Positions 32,546 to 43,535 are shown, numbered from the stretch's first letter. The stretch is DNA of 64,000 bases from Streptomyces griseiscabiei (GCF_020010925.1 NZ_JAGJBZ010000002.1:372001-436000); one strand, 5' to 3'. Made by a program: numbers and translations. Notes: generated by a model not told the origin, from the letters alone.

Positions 32546-33100
32546 TCATGTCAGCTCCTCCAACTCCTCCAGGAGCCGGACCGTCGCCAGGCCGGTGTGC
32601 AGATACTCCACGAACAGCTCGTTGTGCAGCGCCCACGGCGAACGGCGGGTGCGGATCAGCCGGATCGCCTCCTCGGGGGAGTGCCCGTCGCGGATCAGCG
32701 CCTGCGCGACGACCAGACCCGACCGGTTGTACCCGCTGTAGCAGCGCACGAGGACCCGCTTGCCGTCCTCCAGCGCGTCGCACGCGGCCTGCGCGAGCCG
32801 CAGCACCCCCGCCAACTGCGTACCGTCCAGCGGTCCGTCCGGGATCGCCCACACATGATGCTCGACGCCCTCGTCCGGCCCGTACCCCGGAAGCCGCAGC
32901 AGCGTCAGCACCAGGTCGAACTCATCGTGTACGACCGCGAATTCGATTCCCCCGGCACCGGTCCGCCGCGCGAACTCGTGCCCGCCCATCCACAGTCCGG
33001 GCACGATCTCGCTCCACGGTTCCCCCGGCGCGGGAACATCGGGTCGCATCCTGCGCGTCCGCAACGGCGCCTCCCCAAGCCCCTGACGGCGGGTCGTCAC
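32546..33100 (-). CDS. Protein-tyrosine/dual-specificity phosphatase family protein
   Basis: About 184 residues. The P-loop is VRCYSGYNRSGLVVAQALI, a C-x5-R-S signature (Cys then Arg and Ser), preceded by an acid loop around AIPDGPLDGTQL. These are the features of cysteine-based dual-specificity phosphatases. GTG at 33100 is given; an internal ATG at 33049 (MRPDVPAPGEPW) is a serious alternative, since conserved sequence starts there. It is divergent from the NERD-like gene with 68 bp between. Substrate unknown. Confidence 0.83.
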   Translation of the reverse strand: MTTRRQGLGEAPLRTRRMRPDVPAPGEPWSEIVPGLWMGGHEFARRTGAGGIEFAVVHDEFDLVLTLLRLPGYGPDEGVEHHVWAIPDGPLDGTQLAGVLRLAQAACDALEDGKRVLVRCYSGYNRSGLVVAQALIRDGHSPEEAIRLIRTRRSPWALHNELFVEYLHTGLATVRLLEELEELT

Positions 33101-33168
33101 CCCAAAGGTAACCGGGTTCTTGCCGATGGAGCACCCCGCCTGTTCCCATGGTCGTGGGGTGATGGTGC

Positions 33169-33972
33169 ATGAGCGGACTGCGCGTCATACCGACCTGGCG
33201 GCACGGACGGGAGCGTCTGTACGTGTGCCGCGCCGACGGGCGGAACCTCGCCTGGTACGACCGTGAGGCGGGCCGGGTGAACCTCCTCGCCGAGGAGTAC
33301 GGAGAGGATGTGCTGGCCGTTCTCGGCCCCTTCATCGCGGGCCCGGTCGCGGTGGGCCCGCCGCCCGTGCCCACCCCCGCCGAGCTGGTCCGGCTGAGTC
33401 TGCACCCCGACGACGACCTGGCCCCCAACCGCCCCGGCGAGGCCCTGCTGATCGCCCTCGACCGCGCCCCCGGACCACCGCGCCGGCTGCGCCCCGACCC
33501 GCGCCGCCGGGCCCTCGCCGCCGAGCAGACCGTCGGCGACGCGCTGGACCGGCTGGAGGGCGCCGGCTGGCACACCGTGCACTCCGTGCCGCTGCCCGGC
33601 GGCGACCGCATCCACCACCTGCTGCTCGGTCCCGGGGGCCTGTACTGCGTGCGGTCCCTGTACGCCCGCAGGCAGCGTGTCGTCGTCACCGACCCCGTGG
33701 TCGCCGTGGGCCGGCGTGAGCCCCGCGCGCTGCTGCGCGGGCTGCGCGCCGACGCCGACCGCGCCTCCTACGCCCTCACCGCCGAGGTCCGCCCCGTCCT
33801 CGCCCTCGTCGAACCCGCGGCCCTCGACATCGCCACGCCCCTGCGCGAACTCCGCGTCCTGCGCGACACGGACCTGCGCGAACTCGCCCGCGCCGGAGGG
33901 GTGTTGAAGCCCGCGGACGTGGAGGGCCTGCACGCTATGGCCCGCGACCGGCGGACGTGGGCCCGGGTGTAG
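33169..33972 (+). CDS. NERD-domain-like protein
   Basis: Protein of 267 residues (MSGLRVIPTWRHGRERLYVC). The middle segment GWHTVHSVPLPGGDRIHHLLLGPGGLYCVRSLYARRQRVVVT follows the NERD (nuclease-related) fold: basic residues, D-x-IDH-like element and a hydrophobic strand pair. The Asp of DRIHH and the later K/R residues are where catalytic positions lie in the family, but activity cannot be claimed. No signal or membrane helix. A 29-bp tandem-repeat array begins right after the stop codon. Confidence 0.75.
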   Translation: MSGLRVIPTWRHGRERLYVCRADGRNLAWYDREAGRVNLLAEEYGEDVLAVLGPFIAGPVAVGPPPVPTPAELVRLSLHPDDDLAPNRPGEALLIALDRAPGPPRRLRPDPRRRALAAEQTVGDALDRLEGAGWHTVHSVPLPGGDRIHHLLLGPGGLYCVRSLYARRQRVVVTDPVVAVGRREPRALLRGLRADADRASYALTAEVRPVLALVEPAALDIATPLRELRVLRDTDLRELARAGGVLKPADVEGLHAMARDRRTWARV

Positions 33973-34200
33973 ACCACGTCGGTGGCACGGCTGGGCTGTG
34001 GGCTACGTCGGTGGTGCAGCCAGGGCGCGGGCCGCGCCGGTGGTGTGGCCGAGGTGCGGGCCATGCCGGCGGTGCGGCCGGGAGGCAGGCCACGCCGACG
34101 ATGCGGCCGGGATGCTGGCCACGCCGACGGCGCGGCCGGGGCGTAGGGCACGTCGACGGACGGTGCCGCCGGGGTGCAGGCCCCGTCGGCGGTGGCGCCG
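33973..34200. repeat. Degenerate ~29-bp tandem-repeat array between the NERD-like gene and the LigD-type gene
   Basis: About eight units of 29-30 bp, such as CCACGTCGGTGGCACGGCTG..., CTACGTCGGTGGTGCAGCCA... and CCACGCCGACGATGCGGCCG..., repeat head to tail. Units share CCACG(T/C)CGgYGG and a GCGGCCGGG block but differ at many positions. The array fills the whole interval between two converging genes. There are no constant repeats with unique spacers. Confidence 0.8.
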
Positions 34201-35082
34201 TCACGGCAGCGCGTGTGTCGCCTCCGGGTCCAGGAGCGGGGCCAGCAGGTCGCCGTGGTCCTGGAGGCGGGGCGCGATGTCCTGGGCGCGGAACACCAGC
34301 CGGTCGGGGGAGGCGCACTCTTCCACCTCGGCCCAGGTCACCGGCGCGGAGACGGTCGGCTCGGCGCGGGCGCGCAGGGTGTAGGGCGTGGCGGTGGTCT
34401 TGCGGGCGGCGTTCTGGCTCCAGTCGACGAAGACCTTGCCGGGGCGCAGACTGCGGGTCATCCGGTGGACGACCAGGCGCGGCAGCGCCTCCTCCGCCTC
34501 CACGGCCAGCCGCTTGGCGTACTCCGACACCCGCTCCGAGGACGCCCCGCGCACCGCCGCCAGCAGATGCAGCCCCTTCGACCCGGACGTCTTCGCATGC
34601 GCCTCGATCCCGTCCGCCGCGAGCCGCTCCCGCAGCCAGCGGGCCACCTCGCAGCACTCGACGACCGTCGCGGGCGCCCCCGGGTCCAGATCGAACACCA
34701 GCCGGTCGGCCTCGTCGGAGCCACGGACGGTCCACTGCGGGGTGTGGTACTCGGCGACCAGGTTCGACGCCCACATCAGGCTCGCCAGATCCTGCACCAG
34801 CACCATCCGTGCCGGGCCCTCCATCCGCCGCACCTCGGCCGTGGTGACCCAGTCCGGGATGCCCGGCGGCACGTTCTTGGTGAAGAACACCTGACCGCCC
34901 GGCCCGTCCGGATAGCGAAGGAACGACACCGGCCGGTCGCGCAGATGCGGCAGCAGAGCGTCCGCCGTCGTCGCGTAGTAGTGCAGCAACTCGCCCTTGG
35001 TGAAGCCCGTCGCCGGGTGGAGGACCTTCTCCAGGTTGGAGAGGGCGACCCTGCGGCCCTCCACCTCGGTGATCGGTGTCAT
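34201..35082 (-). CDS. ligD: LigD-type NHEJ primase-polymerase domain protein
   Basis: Stand-alone polymerase domain (PolDom, archaeo-eukaryotic primase fold) of bacterial non-homologous end joining, 293 residues. Catalytic carboxylates are in VFDLDPG (D131, D133), the nucleotide-binding motif is TSGSKGLHL (~165-173), and the third acidic site is FVDWSQN. N-terminal VALSNLEKVLHPATGFTKGEL is the DNA 5'-phosphate-binding part. There are no ligase or nuclease domains, as is usual in Streptomyces where they are encoded separately. It fills gaps and adds ribonucleotides at breaks held by Ku, encoded at 38746. Repeat arrays flank it on both sides. Confidence 0.93.
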   Translation of the reverse strand: MTPITEVEGRRVALSNLEKVLHPATGFTKGELLHYYATTADALLPHLRDRPVSFLRYPDGPGGQVFFTKNVPPGIPDWVTTAEVRRMEGPARMVLVQDLASLMWASNLVAEYHTPQWTVRGSDEADRLVFDLDPGAPATVVECCEVARWLRERLAADGIEAHAKTSGSKGLHLLAAVRGASSERVSEYAKRLAVEAEEALPRLVVHRMTRSLRPGKVFVDWSQNAARKTTATPYTLRARAEPTVSAPVTWAEVEECASPDRLVFRAQDIAPRLQDHGDLLAPLLDPEATHALP

Positions 35083-35129
35083 GGGAGCCAGAGTCCCATT
35101 TGGTGCGGTTGGCGGCAAAGGGTACTTAT

Positions 35130-35612
35130 TGGGTGGGCGCCCGGGGGTTGGGTGCTCGTCGGTTGGGCGGGCCCGGGGTTGGGTGCTCGCCGGTCGGCGT
35201 ACTGCGGCTGGGCACGTGGCGATCAGGTGTCTCGGGGCCGGGCGCCCGGCGATCAGCTTTCCCTTTAGGTCAGGCGCCTGGCGATCCGGTGGCCCGAGGC
35301 CAGGGGCCGGCGAGCAGCTGGCACGGTGGTCACTCGCCGTGCGGCCGGGTACCGACCCGCCTGGGCCGGGCACCCGATCGCCCGGTGGTCATTCGCCGCG
35401 CGGTCCGGCGTCCATCCGCCGCCCGGGTCGGGCATCCACCCGCCGTGCGGCCAGGCATCCACCCGCCGGGGCCGGGCACCCGACCGCCCGTTGGTCATCC
35501 GCCGCGCGGCCGGACGCCCATCCGCCGCGCGGCCGGACGCCCATCCGCCGCGTGGTCGGGCACCCGCCAAGGCCGGGCGCCCACCCGCCAAGGCCAGGCG
35601 CCCGCCCCCTCC
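35130..35612. repeat. Degenerate tandem-repeat array, mainly ~23-bp units, upstream of the LigD-type gene
   Basis: The 532-bp gap between the ligD start and the uvrA-like stop is almost entirely repetitive. The left part repeats GGGTTGGGTGCTCG(T/C)CGGT. The right part repeats GGCCGGACGCCCATCCGCCG; two units at 35508 and 35531 are identical, giving a 23-bp period. Flanking units are shortened or lengthened (CACCCGCCAAGGCCGGGCGC). No coding bias fits a real protein. Confidence 0.8.
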
Positions 35613-35614
35613 GC

Positions 35615-38023
<2,409 letters not shown>

Positions 38024-38169
38024 CGTTCCTCCATCTGTCGTGCGGAGCCGCGTGGCGGTCCCCGCCGGCGTCGCCTGTCCGGATCCGATCCGCATGGAAC
38101 AGTGGGAACAGTACGTGCGGTGTGCGGTGTGCGGTGGTGGGCCCCGCGTGCGCGTCCGGAGCCGGTACC

Positions 38170-38577
38170 TCAGACCTCGTGGACGCGGATCAGGTTGCCC
38201 GCGGGATCACGGACCGCGAAGTCACGGACGCCGTACGGCTGCCGCATCGGCTCCTGGACGATCTCGGCGCCGCCCGCCTCCAGCCGTGCGAAGGTGCCGT
38301 CGAGATCGGCGGTGGCGAGGAGGACACGGGCGTACGTCCCCTTGGCCATCATCTCGACGATCACGCGCCGCTCGGCGTCGTCCACGGAGGGGTCGACGGC
38401 CGGCGGCTCCAGCACGATCGACGTGTCGGGCTGGCCGGCCGGTCCGACCGTGATCCAGCGCATCCCGTCGTACCCGCCGTCGTTGCGGACCTCGAAGCCG
38501 AGGATGTCGCGGTAGAAGGTGAGGGAGGCGTCCGGATCGTCGTGCGGGAGGAAGCTCGCGTTGATGGTGAGGTCCAT
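38170..38577 (-). CDS. Glyoxalase/VOC-family protein
   Basis: Single-domain VOC protein of 135 residues (MDLTINASFLPHDDPDASLT). The fold motifs are SLTFYRDILGFEVRND, ITVGPAGQPDTSIVLEPP, YARVLLATADLDGTFARLEAGGAEIV and the final VRDFAVRDPAGNLIRVHE with the usual metal-site Glu. It may be an antibiotic-resistance-like or lactoylglutathione-lyase-like enzyme; the substrate cannot be inferred. ATG at 38577; the longer frame upstream is antisense noise. It lies 147 bp from the uvrA-like gene and is divergent from ku. Confidence 0.88.
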   Translation of the reverse strand: MDLTINASFLPHDDPDASLTFYRDILGFEVRNDGGYDGMRWITVGPAGQPDTSIVLEPPAVDPSVDDAERRVIVEMMAKGTYARVLLATADLDGTFARLEAGGAEIVQEPMRQPYGVRDFAVRDPAGNLIRVHEV

Positions 38578-38745
38578 GGCTTTCACGCTAGGCGCGCCCC
38601 GCCCGTCCGCGCTTCTCGAATCCTGACCGGTCCGGGACCGCGCACGGCCGTGCGCCGCTGCCCGGCGGCCGACGGGCAGCGGCGACACGCCGGAGTTACG
38701 GTGTGGACGAACCGGACGCGGCTACCCGAAAGGTGCGTGCTGCCC

Positions 38746-39798
38746 GTGCGATCCATCTGGAACGGCGCCATCTCCTTCGGCCTGGTCAGCATCCCCATCA
38801 AGCTGGTGAACGCGACCGAGAGCCACTCCGTCTCCTTCCGGCAGATCCACCTGGAGGACGGCGGCCGTATCCGCTACCGCAAGGTCTGCGAGCTGGAGGA
38901 CCGCGAGGTGGCGCAGGGGGAGATCGGCAAGGCGTACGAGGACGCGGACGGCACGATGATCCCGATCACGGACGAGGACCTGGCGTCGCTGCCCATCCCC
39001 ACCGCCAAGACCATCGAGATCGAGGGCTTCGTCCCGGCCGAGAGCGTCGACCCGCTGCAGGTGGACGCCGCGTACTACCTCGCCGCGAACGGCGTGCCCG
39101 CCGCCAAGCCGTACACCCTGCTCCGCGAGGCGCTCAAGCGCAGCGGAAAGGTCGCCATCTGCAAGTTCGCCCTGCGCGGGCGCGAGCGCCTCGGCATGCT
39201 GCGGGTGGTGGACGACGTCCTCGCCATGCACGGCCTGCTCTGGCCCGACGAGATCCGTACGACCGAGGGGGTCGCCCCCGACGCCGGCGTCACCGTCCGA
39301 GACAAGGAACTCGACCTCGCGGACGCCCTCATGGACACCCTCGGCGAGGTCGACCTCGACTCCCTCCACGACGACTACCGCGAGGCGGTCGAGGAACTCA
39401 TCGCCGCGAAGGCCTCCGGCGAAGAGCCCCCCTCCGCCCCCGCCCCGGCCCCGGGCGGCAAGGTCCTCGACCTCATGGCGGCCCTGGAGAAGAGCGTCCG
39501 GGAGGCCAAGGAGTCCCGGGGCGAGGCCGACGCCGACGTCACGCCGCTGTCCCCCCGCCCCACCCCGAAACAGCCCACGGGCAAGAAATCCACCACACCG
39601 ACGACCAGGAAATCGACGACGTCCCCGAAGAAGACGACCACCGCGAAGAAGTCGACCACCAAGAAGACGACCCCGGCGAAGCCCACCGCCACGAAGTCCA
39701 CGGCGACAAAGTCCACCGCGACAAAATCCACGGCCAAGCAGCCACCGGCAAAGAAGACACCGACCAAGAAGACGGCAACCCGCAAACGCTCGGCCTGA
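38746..39798 (+). CDS. ku: Ku DNA end-binding protein
   Basis: Bacterial Ku homodimer that threads onto double-strand break ends for NHEJ, 350 residues. The beta-barrel core (1-~255) begins MRSIWNGAISFGLVSIPIKL and contains YYLAANGVPAAKPYTLLREA and LADALMDTLGEVDLDSLHDDYREAVEELI. The C-terminal ~70 residues are a Lys/Thr/Pro-rich tail of KKSTT- and ATKST-type repeats, an extended DNA-bridging tail resembling histone H1. GTG at 38746 gives the family N-terminus; GTG 38737 is nearer the AAAGG site. The TGA stop lies within the first unit of the downstream 39-bp repeat array. Confidence 0.95.
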   Translation: MRSIWNGAISFGLVSIPIKLVNATESHSVSFRQIHLEDGGRIRYRKVCELEDREVAQGEIGKAYEDADGTMIPITDEDLASLPIPTAKTIEIEGFVPAESVDPLQVDAAYYLAANGVPAAKPYTLLREALKRSGKVAICKFALRGRERLGMLRVVDDVLAMHGLLWPDEIRTTEGVAPDAGVTVRDKELDLADALMDTLGEVDLDSLHDDYREAVEELIAAKASGEEPPSAPAPAPGGKVLDLMAALEKSVREAKESRGEADADVTPLSPRPTPKQPTGKKSTTPTTRKSTTSPKKTTTAKKSTTKKTTPAKPTATKSTATKSTATKSTAKQPPAKKTPTKKTATRKRSA

Positions 39799-40380
39799 CC
39801 CCCCGCCCGGGCCACCGCGCTCGTAGCCGCTCGGCCCGACCGCCCGTCCCGGGGCCACCGCACGCGTAGCCTCTCGGTCAGCCGGGCGGGCCACCGCTGG
39901 TCGCCGCTGGGTTTGGTCGCCTGCCCCGGAGCACTGCTGGTTGCCGCTCAGCTTGACCGCCCGTCCCGGGCCACCGCCCCCGTAGCCGCTCTGCTTGATC
40001 GCCCGCGCGGACCACCGCTGGTTGCCGTTCGGTTCGATCGCCCGCACGCGCCCCCGTACTCGTGGCCGCTCGATTGGGTCGGCCGTCCGGCACCGCTGGT
40101 TGCCGTTCGGTTTGGTCGGACGCCCGGGCCATGCCCACAGCCGCTCGGCTTGACCACCAGCCCGGGCCACCGCTCGGTTTGGTCGGCCGCGGGCCACCGC
40201 ACTCGTAGCGGCTCTGCTTGATCGGCCGAGCGGGGCACCGCTGGTTGCCGCTTTGTTTGGTCGGCCGCACGCGCCACCGCTCATAGCCCCTCGGTTCGAT
40301 CGCCCGCCTGGGCCACCGCTCGTTGCCGCCCGGTCCGCTCAGTCCTACAGGTCACCGCTCGTCGTCGCTCGGACTGTTCA
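39786..40380. repeat. Degenerate ~39-bp tandem-repeat array downstream of ku
   Basis: About fifteen head-to-tail units of 37-43 bp fill the gap after ku. A typical unit is CCACCGCTGGTTGCCGTTCG followed by GTTCGATCGCCCGCACG; another subtype reads CCACCGCACTCGTAGC followed by GGCTCTGCTTGATCGG. Two subtypes tend to alternate (TGGTTGCCG and ACTCGTAGC). The first partial unit is the end of the ku gene itself (CGCTCGGCCTGACC). Because 39 is a multiple of three, all frames stay open and mimic long ORFs. No coding gene is supported from 39799 to 40573. Confidence 0.85.
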
Positions 40381-40573
40381 ACCCCCGCAGCCACCGCCCG
40401 CTCTCTCCCGCCGCAGCCGTGCCCAGCCACGACGGCGGCGACCTGGTGCCGAACCGGCCGGAGCGACCGGGGCGGCAGTGCGGACCGGCCGGGTCGGCGG
40501 TGCCGTAGCGGCCGAGGCGCCCGGGGTCCCCCGGGCGCCATGCCGTGCGGCCCAGGCCGGCGTGCACCCGGGG

Positions 40574-41842
40574 CTACGCCGCGCGGCGCAGGGCGAGGAC
40601 CGCGTTGTGGCCGCCGAAGCCGAAGGAGTTGGTGAGGGCGAGGTCGCCGTCGGGCGGGAGGGGACGGGGAGCGGTGGTGACGAGGTCGAGGGTGATGGCG
40701 TGGTCCTGGTCGGCGCAGCCGATGGTCGGCGGGATGACCCCGTGGTGGAGGGTGAGCGCGGTGGCGAGGGCCTCCACCGCCCCGGCGGCGCCCTGCAGAT
40801 GCCCGAGGTGTCCCTTGAGCGCCGTCACCGGCACCCGCCGCCCCGACAGCACCGCCGTCAGCGCGTTCGCCTCCGCGAGATCCCCGTCGACCGTGGCGGT
40901 CGCGTGCGCGTTGACGTGCACCACGTCCGACGCCGAGGCCGCCGCGTCCGCCAGCGCCCGGCGCAGCGCGAGCGCCACCCCCGAGCCCGAGGGGTCCGGC
41001 GCGGCCATGTGGTGCGCGTCGGCGGACAGCCCCCACCCCGCCGCCTCGCAGTAGATCCGGGCCCCGCGCGCCCGTGCCCGGTCCTCCGCCTCCAGCAGCA
41101 GGAACCCCGCCCCCTCCCCGTTCACGAACCCGTCCCGGTCCGTCGCGAAGGGGCGCGACGGACTCCCCCCGCCCCCGTCCAGCCCGTGCCGCGACAGCGC
41201 CCGCATCGCCGCGAAGGACGCCATGATCGCCGGGGTCACCACCGCCTCGGCCCCGCCCGCGACCGCCACGTCCACCCGTCCGTACCGGATCCGGTCCACC
41301 GCCTGCCCGATCGCCTCCGTACCGGACGCGCACGCGCTGGTGACGGTCCGCGCCTCCCCGGTGATACCGAGGTCCAGGGAGATCTGCGACGCCGCCTGCG
41401 AGGGCACGCACATCGGTGTGGTGAGCGGCGAGACCCCGCGCGGCCCCCGGTCCCGTAACTGCCGGTCGCCGGCGACGAGCACCGACGCGTCACCGAGGAT
41501 CGCCCCGGCGGACACCCCCACCCGCTGCGGATCGAGCCCGCTCGCCGCCGTGCCGCCGGGATCGAACCCGCCGTCCCGCCAGGCCTCCCGCGCCGCCAGT
41601 ACGGCGAACCGCGCGGCCCGGTTCATCCGCCGCGCCCGGGGCCGGGGCAGCAGCCCGGCGGGATCCACCGGCACCGTCCCCGCGACCCGCACCGGTAACT
41701 CCGCGAACTCCGCCCCCTCCAACTCCCGTATCCCGCACCGCCCTTCCAGTAACCCCTGCCACAGTTCGCCCACACCCACGCCGAGCGGTGTGACAGCCCC
41801 GAGCCCCGTCACGACCACCCGTCGCCCCGTCGCGTACGACAT
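40574..41842 (-). CDS. Lone beta-ketoacyl-ACP synthase (FabF-like) with three TTA codons
   Basis: Ketosynthase of 422 residues catalysing decarboxylative condensation on acyl-ACP. Active-site Cys171 is in VTSACASGTEAIGQ, the first His in HVNAHATATVDGD, and Lys plus the second His in LKGHLGHLQGAAGA. GFVNGEGAGFLLLE and TNSFGFGGHNAVL are also family features. It is not accompanied by a chain-length factor, ACP or cyclase. Leu31, Leu49 and Leu129 are TTA codons (41750-41752, 41696-41698, 41456-41458), the only in-frame TTAs I noticed in the window, so translation should depend on the bldA tRNA. It lies 128 bp downstream of a flippase-like gene on the same strand. Confidence 0.9.
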   Translation of the reverse strand: MSYATGRRVVVTGLGAVTPLGVGVGELWQGLLEGRCGIRELEGAEFAELPVRVAGTVPVDPAGLLPRPRARRMNRAARFAVLAAREAWRDGGFDPGGTAASGLDPQRVGVSAGAILGDASVLVAGDRQLRDRGPRGVSPLTTPMCVPSQAASQISLDLGITGEARTVTSACASGTEAIGQAVDRIRYGRVDVAVAGGAEAVVTPAIMASFAAMRALSRHGLDGGGGSPSRPFATDRDGFVNGEGAGFLLLEAEDRARARGARIYCEAAGWGLSADAHHMAAPDPSGSGVALALRRALADAAASASDVVHVNAHATATVDGDLAEANALTAVLSGRRVPVTALKGHLGHLQGAAGAVEALATALTLHHGVIPPTIGCADQDHAITLDLVTTAPRPLPPDGDLALTNSFGFGGHNAVLALRRAA

Positions 41843-41970
41843 GTGCCATCCCCCAACCCGCCGACCCCGCCCGATGCCTCTTGTCCCAGAGATGGTTCCC
41901 GCTTCAACTGCCTGCTGCACCCGGGGACGAAGGGCTTGTCGGCATCGGGCCGGGGGGATGGGGAGACCGC

Positions 41971-43263
41971 TCAGAGCACCTTCGCGCGTACCAACGCCGA
42001 GAGGACGAGCGTGCCGGGCAGGAGCGGGAGCCAGACGGTCAGGACGCGATAGCCGATGACGGTGGTGGTGGCGAGGGTCGCGGGCGCGCCGAAGGCGACG
42101 AGGGTGAAGACGAGCGCCGCGTCCATCGGCCCGAGGCCGCCCGGCGCGGGCACGGCACCGGCGGCCGTACTGGCGACGAGGTACACGAAGATCATCTGGA
42201 CCCATGACACGGACAGCCCGAGCGAGGAGCCGACCGAGGCGAGCACGGCCCCCTGGCACAGCGGGAAGGCCGCGGCCCCGCCCCACAGCGAGACCGCCCG
42301 GACGGGACGGCTGTGCACCAGCCGGGTGTCGGTGAGGGCGGTCCGCAGCCCTCCGATGAGGGGCCGCCGCAACGGCCGTACGGTCGTGACCAGGGTGACC
42401 ACGGCGGCGAGACCGACGCCGGTGATCGCGCCGGCCAGGGCGAGGGTCTCGCCCTTCGGGAGCAGCTCGGTCAGTCGGAGCGTGCCCGGGAAGGCGATGA
42501 CGAAGACGACGATCACCAGCGTCTTGGCGACCGGTTTGACCGCCGAGTACAGGGCGAGCGAGGAGGTGGCCCGGGCCAGCGGGATGCCCCGGCGGCGCAG
42601 GAACCGCAGGACGACGGCGTGGGCGCCGATGTTGCCCGGCAGCGCGTGACCCGCGGCCCCGGCCGCGAACTGCGTGGCCAGCAGCTGCCCCGGCGGCAGC
42701 CGCTCCGGCACCGCGCCCTGCCGGATGCACGCGGACGCCACCGAGCACAGCGCGGTGAAGAAGGCACCGGCCAGCAGCCACCAGGGGTCGGCCGACGCCA
42801 GCCGCAGCGCCCCGTCGTGGACCGTCCGCCAGTCCACCGCCGCCCACACCCCGAGCAACAGCAACGGCAGCAGGGCGAGGGCGAACCGCAGCCGCCGCGC
42901 GTTGGCCGCCGACCGCGCGGGCAGCAGCGCCCGCACCCGGCCGGGCAGGAACGCCGGCATCCGGGACGGCCGGGGGCCCGCGGCGTCGGCGGCGGGGGAG
43001 ACGCCGGGGCCGGCCGGATCGACGGGGTCACAGGGACGGGCGGAGGCCGCATCGGGCAGTGGTCTCGGTCCCGGGACCGTAAGGGGAGCACAGGGGGCGT
43101 CGGAGACCGCCGTCGGACCCTTGGTGAGGTCCGCGGGCCGGGCCGGACTGGGTATCAGGGGGAGCGGGTCGGTGACCGGGGACGGGGTGGGCCGCGAGGG
43201 GGGCGGCGCGTCGAGCGGGAGCGGGAACAAAGGGCACGTCGTCCTTCCGCGTCGCGTCGGCAC
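41971..43263 (-). CDS. LPG-synthase-TM/flippase-like integral membrane protein
   Basis: Up to 430 residues. About 125 Pro/Ala-rich N-terminal residues precede seven or eight transmembrane helices of the UPF0104/lysylphosphatidylglycerol-synthase membrane domain (PF03706). Hallmarks are AAGAAGHALPGNIGAHAVVL, YSAVKPVAKTLVIVV and STAAGAVPAPGGLGPMDAALV. No synthetase domain is attached, so it may flip or transport a lipid. The GTG at 43263 is uncertain because the N-terminal part is low-complexity; a start closer to residue ~90 is possible. It probably forms a transcription unit with the ketosynthase, suggesting synthesis plus movement of a lipid product (inference). Confidence 0.82.
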   Translation of the reverse strand: MPTRRGRTTCPLFPLPLDAPPPSRPTPSPVTDPLPLIPSPARPADLTKGPTAVSDAPCAPLTVPGPRPLPDAASARPCDPVDPAGPGVSPAADAAGPRPSRMPAFLPGRVRALLPARSAANARRLRFALALLPLLLLGVWAAVDWRTVHDGALRLASADPWWLLAGAFFTALCSVASACIRQGAVPERLPPGQLLATQFAAGAAGHALPGNIGAHAVVLRFLRRRGIPLARATSSLALYSAVKPVAKTLVIVVFVIAFPGTLRLTELLPKGETLALAGAITGVGLAAVVTLVTTVRPLRRPLIGGLRTALTDTRLVHSRPVRAVSLWGGAAAFPLCQGAVLASVGSSLGLSVSWVQMIFVYLVASTAAGAVPAPGGLGPMDAALVFTLVAFGAPATLATTTVIGYRVLTVWLPLLPGTLVLSALVRAKVL

Positions 43264-43451
43264 GGCGGGGGACCGCTCCGACGGAGGCAGGGCAAGTCAA
43301 GAACGAAGGGAACCCCAGGACCGTTCCCACCCCAAATGACTCCCCGGTATGCGCCACCCGAACTCCTGCCACCGGCAGAACGACGACACCGCTTCCGAGC
43401 AGCGACTCTGCCGCCGGAACCCGCCCCGCCCCACCCGTCCCCCATGAGACG

Positions 43452-43535
43452 CAAGTCACCTCCCGACAAGCACGAGTCACCTGCCGACAGGCACGAGTCA
43501 CCTCCCGACAGACGCGAGTCACCTCCCGGACCCCC
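43452..43535. repeat. Four 21-bp tandem repeats in the flippase / phosphatase intergenic region
   Basis: The 434-bp divergent gap 43264-43697 contains four near-identical 21-bp units: CAAGTCACCTCCCGACAAGC, CGAGTCACCTGCCGACAGGC, CGAGTCACCTCCCGACAGAC and CGAGTCACCTCCCGGACCCC (each plus one base). The shared core is GAGTCACCTCCCGAC. The 21-bp period is two helical turns, so a protein could bind the same DNA face four times. A related GCGTCACCC lies near 43600. The rest of the gap shows no gene. Confidence 0.8.

Noticed and set aside
33973..35612. CRISPR-like or protein-coding repeat region around the LigD-type gene
   Set aside because: Periods of 29 and 23 bp without spacers. The open frames through the arrays come from GC bias and lack any domain.
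39786..40380. CRISPR array downstream of ku
   Set aside because: Units are degenerate along their whole length with no invariant repeat and unique spacers, and no cas genes occur in the window.
40574..43263. Remnant of the whiE polyketide cluster
   Set aside because: The ketosynthase is FabF-like and solitary; no chain-length factor, ACP, cyclase or hydroxylase genes accompany it.
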